Part shown: positions 5,932-9,304 of the stretch, piece after piece
Layout of the letters: each line of letters starts with the position of its first letter
Numbering within the stretch: the first letter of the stretch is position 1
Origin: Oscillospiraceae bacterium
Lineage (GTDB): Bacteria > Bacillota > Clostridia > Oscillospirales > Oscillospiraceae
Length of the DNA stretch: 9,304 nucleotides
Reading direction: 5' to 3'
Assembly (NCBI GenBank): GCA_009785655.1
Contig: WQVW01000045.1
Span: 1-9,304 of the forward strand
The notes under the pieces: generated by a model
The model's database searches: none
Told to the model about the DNA's origin: nothing
The model's input: only the letters and a program-made list of their open reading frames with translations
Program-made: the position numbers and the translations under genes

Positions 5932-6639
5932 ATGAATATAATCATAGACATCGCGCTTGTCGCGATTATCGCATTCTGCGTCTGGCGCGGATATAAAAGC
6001 GGACTGATTCGCAGTGTTTTCGGGGTTGTCATGTTAATCGTTGCGATTATTGGCGCGAATCTTGTCGCAACAGCATACTCAGATGAGTTTACGGGAATGT
6101 TAAACCCGTTCGTCGGCGGAGTTGTCGATACTGCCCTGGCCGATATGCTGGAAGAAAGCGTGGCCGCTTCCACGGCGAGCGGAACAGCCTATCCAGCAAT
6201 GCAGGTAGTGGAAGAGGGCGCGCACGGCACAGCAATCGCCGCATTCCGGCGAATTGGCCTGTTAGGTGCAGCCGCCGAAAACGTCGCGGAGCGCACAACG
6301 GAGGGCGGTTTCACTGGATTTCTTTCAGATGTAATGACCGACAGATTGTCCTCTTCGCTGGCGTTTATTGTCGTATTCGCCATTGCTTTTATACTGATTG
6401 CAATCATATTTTCAGTGATAGGAAATTTGCTCAATTTCACGTTTTCATTACCGGGGCTGCGATTGTTAGACCGTATATCCGGCGCCGTTTTGGGATTAGC
6501 CAAAGGGCTTTTGATTACTTTCACCATCGCTGTTATCGTCAGATACATCGGTCTCTTTGCGCCCGAAATTGTTGAGGAGACTTTTTTGCTGAATTACATG
6601 ATCAATGAAAATCCGATAGCGCGGGCACTTGGGGTTTAA
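5932..6639 (+). CDS. CvpA family membrane protein
   Basis: This 235-residue protein has four predicted membrane segments: about residues 3-18, 24-46, 142-164 and 183-205. The CvpA-family signature is clear in SLPGLRLLDRISGAVLGLAKG (residues 172-192), as is the N-terminal IDIALVAIIAFCVWRGYKSGLIRSV stretch. Between segments 2 and 3 lies a loop of about 95 residues, rich in alanine, glycine and acidic residues, longer than in short CvpA proteins but common in the clostridial versions. CvpA was named for colicin V production in E. coli, and the family is now linked mainly to envelope integrity; its biochemical activity is not established. AGGAGGT (5916-5922) sits nine bases before the ATG. It lies between an envelope-facing unknown protein and a phospholipid synthesis gene, consistent with a membrane role. 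Confidence 0.88.
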   Translation: MNIIIDIALVAIIAFCVWRGYKSGLIRSVFGVVMLIVAIIGANLVATAYSDEFTGMLNPFVGGVVDTALADMLEESVAASTASGTAYPAMQVVEEGAHGTAIAAFRRIGLLGAAAENVAERTTEGGFTGFLSDVMTDRLSSSLAFIVVFAIAFILIAIIFSVIGNLLNFTFSLPGLRLLDRISGAVLGLAKGLLITFTIAVIVRYIGLFAPEIVEETFLLNYMINENPIARALGV

Positions 6640-6640
6640 G

Positions 6641-6678
6641 CTTTCGCTCCACCAGGTTCCCGCAAAACATCATATATT
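6641..6678. repeat. Intergenic palindromic module, copy 2 (short form)
   Basis: CTTTCGCTCC (6641-6650) matches the left end of the other copies, and CCCGCAAAACATCATATATT (6659-6678) matches the right end with C for G in the ATGAT block. The middle is only eight bases. TATATT (6673-6678) could act as a weak -10 box, but no -35 box is seen 17 bases upstream. This copy fills nearly the whole gap between the CvpA-family gene and pgsA. Confidence 0.45.
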
Positions 6679-6699
6679 ACACAAAGAGAGGTGACGCGC

Positions 6700-7245
6700 T
6701 TGAGGTCGGTTCCGAATATAATATCGGCATTCCGCATTTGTTTAGTTCCGGTGTTTATACTGACCTATTTTGGCGGCACACGAGATACAAAAACATATGC
6801 GGCGTTGGTTTACGCTATCGCTACCCTCAGTGATTTTTTGGACGGCTTTCTGGCGCGGAAATTCAGTGCCGTGTCTAACATCGGCAAAGTGCTGGATCCG
6901 CTGGGCGATAAGCTGATGACGGTCGCCGTGATGGCAAGCATTACGATAGACAGGCTGATCCCTGTCTGGGCTGTGCTTATAGTGGTCGGTAAAGAGTTGC
7001 TGATGGCTGTGGGCGGATTTGTGGTGCATAAAATGGCTGGTGCTGAAATTCCACCGTCTAACATCATAGGCAAAACATCTACCGTGGTATTCTTTCTCGT
7101 ATGCATGACGCTGATGCTGTTCAGAGATATTCCGCATAATATTGCCACATTGCTCATTTCCGCGGCAATCGGCTTGACATTTTTCGCGCTGTTCAGCTAT
7201 CTGGGCACATTCATCTCAGTGATGAAAAACAGAGATAAAGATTAA
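6700..7245 (+). CDS. pgsA: CDP-alcohol phosphatidyltransferase, probable phosphatidylglycerophosphate synthase PgsA
   Basis: PgsA joins CDP-diacylglycerol and glycerol-3-phosphate to phosphatidylglycerophosphate, the committed step to phosphatidylglycerol and cardiolipin, in the inner membrane. The full CDP-alcohol phosphatidyltransferase motif is present: D45, D48-G49, A52-R53, G62, D66 and D70 (DFLDGFLARKF...GKVLDPLGD). The N-terminus (VPNIISAFRICLVPVF) and length (181 residues, several membrane helices) fit bacterial PgsA. I chose TTG at 6700 because AGAGAGGTG (6684-6692) then lies seven bases upstream. The in-frame GTG at 6691 is part of that site and would leave no spacing, adding only three residues. 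Another family member with a different alcohol acceptor cannot be excluded by sequence alone, but PgsA is the most likely. Confidence 0.9.
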   Translation: MRSVPNIISAFRICLVPVFILTYFGGTRDTKTYAALVYAIATLSDFLDGFLARKFSAVSNIGKVLDPLGDKLMTVAVMASITIDRLIPVWAVLIVVGKELLMAVGGFVVHKMAGAEIPPSNIIGKTSTVVFFLVCMTLMLFRDIPHNIATLLISAAIGLTFFALFSYLGTFISVMKNRDKD

Positions 7246-7312
7246 ATCGTTTCGCTGCCGTGCAGAAGCGCACTGTGCGCGATCACGGACGGCCGCAAAA
7301 CATGAAATAAAT
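7245..7312. repeat. Intergenic palindromic module, copy 3 (with stem-loop)
   Basis: AATCGTTTCGCT starts at the last base of the pgsA stop codon (7245-7256), identical to copy 1. The right end GGCCGCAAAACATGAAATAA (7291-7310) is a variant of the shared block with a damaged -10 box. The middle forms a two-part stem-loop: CCGTG (7258-7262) with CACGG (7284-7288), and inside it GCGCA (7268-7272) with TGCGC (7276-7280), loop CTG. No T-run follows, so termination after pgsA is doubtful. I see no CtsR-type or CIRCE operator in the gap before the Clp gene, nor a strong promoter. Confidence 0.5.
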
Positions 7313-7351
7313 AATTTTAGGCCCACGGGGCAAAGGCGAGGTAATTCTAAA

Positions 7352-9304
7352 ATGCAACCAACAATTTGTACTAAATGTAAAAAAAACGCAGCGGTGATTT
7401 TCATTACGAAAATTGAGAACGGATTGTCAACAAACGAGGGGATCTGTCTAAAGTGCGCCAGAGAACTGAACATAAAGCCTGTGGAGGATATCATCAAAAG
7501 AATGGGGCTGACTGATGAAGATCTGGATAGCCTGACCGATGAGATGATGGAAGCCATGGGCGGACTTGAGGGGCTGGTTGAGCAAGAGGACAACACGGAA
7601 GACGGCAAAACAGCCACTTTCCCATTCCTAAACAGACTCTTCGGCGGCCCGGGAGACCTCCCGCCGTCTCCACCGTCACGGGACTTTTCAAGACCAGGCC
7701 GCGAACCGAAAGATAAAGAGCATTCCGGCGGCAAAAAGCGCAAATATTTGGAGAGTTATTGTATATCACTGACACGCCGGGCGCAGGAAGGCAAGCTGGA
7801 CAAAATCGTCGGGCGCGAGGTGGAGACCGAGCGCGTTGTGCAGATCTTGAACCGCAGGCAGAAAAACAATCCCTGCTTAATCGGTGAACCCGGCGTCGGA
7901 AAAACGGCGATTGCGGAAGGGTTGTCTCAGCGCATATATCAAGGGAATGTGCCTTATAAGCTGCGCGATAAAGAGGTTTTTCTGCTGGATTTAACAGCAC
8001 TTGTCGCCGGCACACAGTTCCGGGGGCAGTTTGAAAGCAGAATGAAAGGCCTGGTGGAAGAAATCAAAAGCCACGGCAACGTGATTTTAGTGATCGATGA
8101 AGTCCACAATCTGGTCGGCGCGGGAGATGCCGAAGGCTCCATGAACGCCGCGAACATACTCAAACCCGCCCTGTCAAGGGGTGAGATTCAGGTAATCGGC
8201 GCGACTACTTTTACCGAGTACAGAAAACATATCGAAAAAGATTCCGCGTTAGAGCGGCGGTTTCAACCCGTCATCGTGTCTGAACCATCGATTGCTGAGT
8301 CGATTGATATCATCAAAGGCATCAAGCACTACTACGAAGAATTCCACGGCGTTTCCATATCGGACGAAATGGCAAAACAGGCCGTAATATTGTCAGAGCG
8401 GTATATCACAGACCGATTCCTGCCCGACAAAGCAATTGACCTGATTGACGAGGCGTGCTCTGACATGAATCTGAAAAGCGAATTGATCGCCCGGAAAGAG
8501 GCGATTACCAAAGACCGTGCCAACCTGTCGAAAGAGCGGGAAATGATTCTCGCCACCCCGAACGGCAGTGACTATGAACGGCTTGCTGAAATCCGCAGCT
8601 TGGAACTGCGCCTATCAAACGAGTTTGATGACCTGATGAAAGATGGTCCGCCGGCACTTACACTAGACAATCTGGCGCGCGTGATTGAGCTGTGGACGAA
8701 AATTCCAGCAAGCTCAATCCGTGAGGATGAATATAAAAGACTCAGTGAGCTCGACTCCCGGCTGAAAGCGCACATTATAGGACAGGACGAGGCCGTTGAA
8801 AATGTGTGTGCGGCAATCCGGCGCAACCGCGTCGGTATTTCGGTTAAGCATAAACCGGTGTCGTTTATCTTTATCGGCTCCACCGGCGTGGGCAAGACAG
8901 AGCTTGTCAAACGACTGGCGGCGGATCTGTTTGACTCCCCCGAGGCTTTGATACGCCTCGATATGTCGGAGTTCATGGAAAAGCACACGGTGTCGCGCAT
9001 CATCGGCTCACCGCCGGGATACGTGGGGTACGATGAGGCAGGACAGTTGACCGAGAAAGTCCGCCGCAAGCCGTACAGTGTCGTGCTGTTCGACGAAATT
9101 GAAAAAGCGCACCCGGATGTGATGAATATTCTGCTGCAAATCTTGGACGATGGGCGGATCACGGACGCCCACGGCCGGGCGGTGAATTTTGAAAATACGA
9201 TTATTATCATGACGACAAACGCCGGCAGTGATAAGAAAGACGGCACCGTCGGCTTCAACCGCACACTGAATGAACAGGGCAGGGAAAAGGCAGTGAAAGC
9301 GTTG
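7352..9304 (+). CDS. clpE: ClpE-like AAA+ unfoldase, ATP-binding subunit of Clp protease (C-terminus cut by window end)
   Basis: This is a class I Clp ATPase that unfolds proteins and feeds them to ClpP. The visible 651 residues start with a four-cysteine zinc finger (C6, C9, C32, C35) instead of the double Clp-N domain of ClpC; this architecture is that of ClpE. A low-complexity linker (about 50-125) follows. The first AAA+ domain has Walker A GEPGVGKT (178-185), Walker B ending D249-E250 and the arginine-finger region ALERRF. A short middle segment with UVR-like coiled coil (about 373-429) separates it from the second AAA+ domain, with Walker A GSTGVGKT (509-516), Walker B D581-E582 and GYVGYDEAGQL. 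VGF at 633-635 matches the ClpP-docking loop. GAGGT (7337-7341) supports the ATG start. The frame is open to the last base. Clostridial relatives may be annotated simply as ClpC-family. Confidence 0.92.
   Translation, partial: MQPTICTKCKKNAAVIFITKIENGLSTNEGICLKCARELNIKPVEDIIKRMGLTDEDLDSLTDEMMEAMGGLEGLVEQEDNTEDGKTATFPFLNRLFGGPGDLPPSPPSRDFSRPGREPKDKEHSGGKKRKYLESYCISLTRRAQEGKLDKIVGREVETERVVQILNRRQKNNPCLIGEPGVGKTAIAEGLSQRIYQGNVPYKLRDKEVFLLDLTALVAGTQFRGQFESRMKGLVEEIKSHGNVILVIDEVHNLVGAGDAEGSMNAANILKPALSRGEIQVIGATTFTEYRKHIEKDSALERRFQPVIVSEPSIAESIDIIKGIKHYYEEFHGVSISDEMAKQAVILSERYITDRFLPDKAIDLIDEACSDMNLKSELIARKEAITKDRANLSKEREMILATPNGSDYERLAEIRSLELRLSNEFDDLMKDGPPALTLDNLARVIELWTKIPASSIREDEYKRLSELDSRLKAHIIGQDEAVENVCAAIRRNRVGISVKHKPVSFIFIGSTGVGKTELVKRLAADLFDSPEALIRLDMSEFMEKHTVSRIIGSPPGYVGYDEAGQLTEKVRRKPYSVVLFDEIEKAHPDVMNILLQILDDGRITDAHGRAVNFENTIIIMTTNAGSDKKDGTVGFNRTLNEQGREKAVKAL

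Noticed and set aside
6691..6699. GTG at 6691 as the pgsA start.
   Set aside because: It would overlap the GAGAGGTG ribosome binding site with no spacing, whereas TTG at 6700 has ideal spacing and gives a typical PgsA N-terminus.
1..9304. CRISPR array, insertion sequence, tRNA/rRNA gene, phage or toxin-antitoxin module.
   Set aside because: No regularly spaced direct repeats, transposase, cloverleaf-like sequence, phage protein or toxin-antitoxin gene pair was seen; the genes are all typical chromosomal ones.

Overview
The window looks like a stretch of core chromosome from a mid-GC Bacillota, most likely a Clostridia/Oscillospirales-type bacterium. This rests on group II ECF ATPases of the Firmicutes EcfA1/EcfA2 type, a zinc-finger ClpE/ClpC-like unfoldase, strong AGGAGGT ribosome binding sites, TTG and GTG starts, and sigma-A type promoters with TG-extended TATAAT boxes. 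The taxonomic call is an inference from protein character, not a database match. All eight recognised genes read on the plus strand, the last running off the right edge.

Positions 1-247 hold no convincing gene. They contain an inverted-repeat element (about 11-100) and a textbook promoter (184-212) that should drive the first gene, a class I SAM-dependent methyltransferase of the RlmI-like group (248-1102). It is followed after 36 bases by the energy-coupling factor transporter module ecfA1-ecfA2-ecfT (1139-3747), with a 37-base REP-like palindrome between ecfA2 and ecfT. truA (3744-4511, tRNA pseudouridine synthase) overlaps the end of ecfT by four bases, so methyltransferase, transporter module and truA probably form one operon. 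No substrate-binding S-component is encoded here, so the module presumably serves S-components encoded elsewhere.

The 179-base gap 4512-4690 is the main regulatory region. It has a good promoter whose -10 box lies inside a perfect 12-base inverted repeat, then a hairpin-containing element and a second TG-extended -10 box. The second block follows: a membrane-anchored, predicted beta-propeller protein of unknown function (4691-5842, resembling the DUF5711 group), a CvpA-family membrane protein (5932-6639), a CDP-alcohol phosphatidyltransferase that is most likely PgsA (6700-7245, phosphatidylglycerophosphate synthesis), and a ClpE-like AAA+ unfoldase (7352 to the end, C-terminus missing). The first three act at the membrane; the Clp protein suggests an added proteostasis link, but a shared pathway is only inferred.

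The most interesting non-coding signal is a recurring intergenic module: a left arm close to GTTTCGCT, a variable and often hairpin-forming middle, and a right block close to CCGCAAAACATGATATAATG. Two copies match at both ends, a third is shorter, and the right block recurs alone in other gaps. I found no CRISPR array, insertion sequence, phage gene, tRNA or rRNA, and no clear new defence or biosynthetic system. The genes are ordinary housekeeping genes, and the novelty, if any, lies between them.
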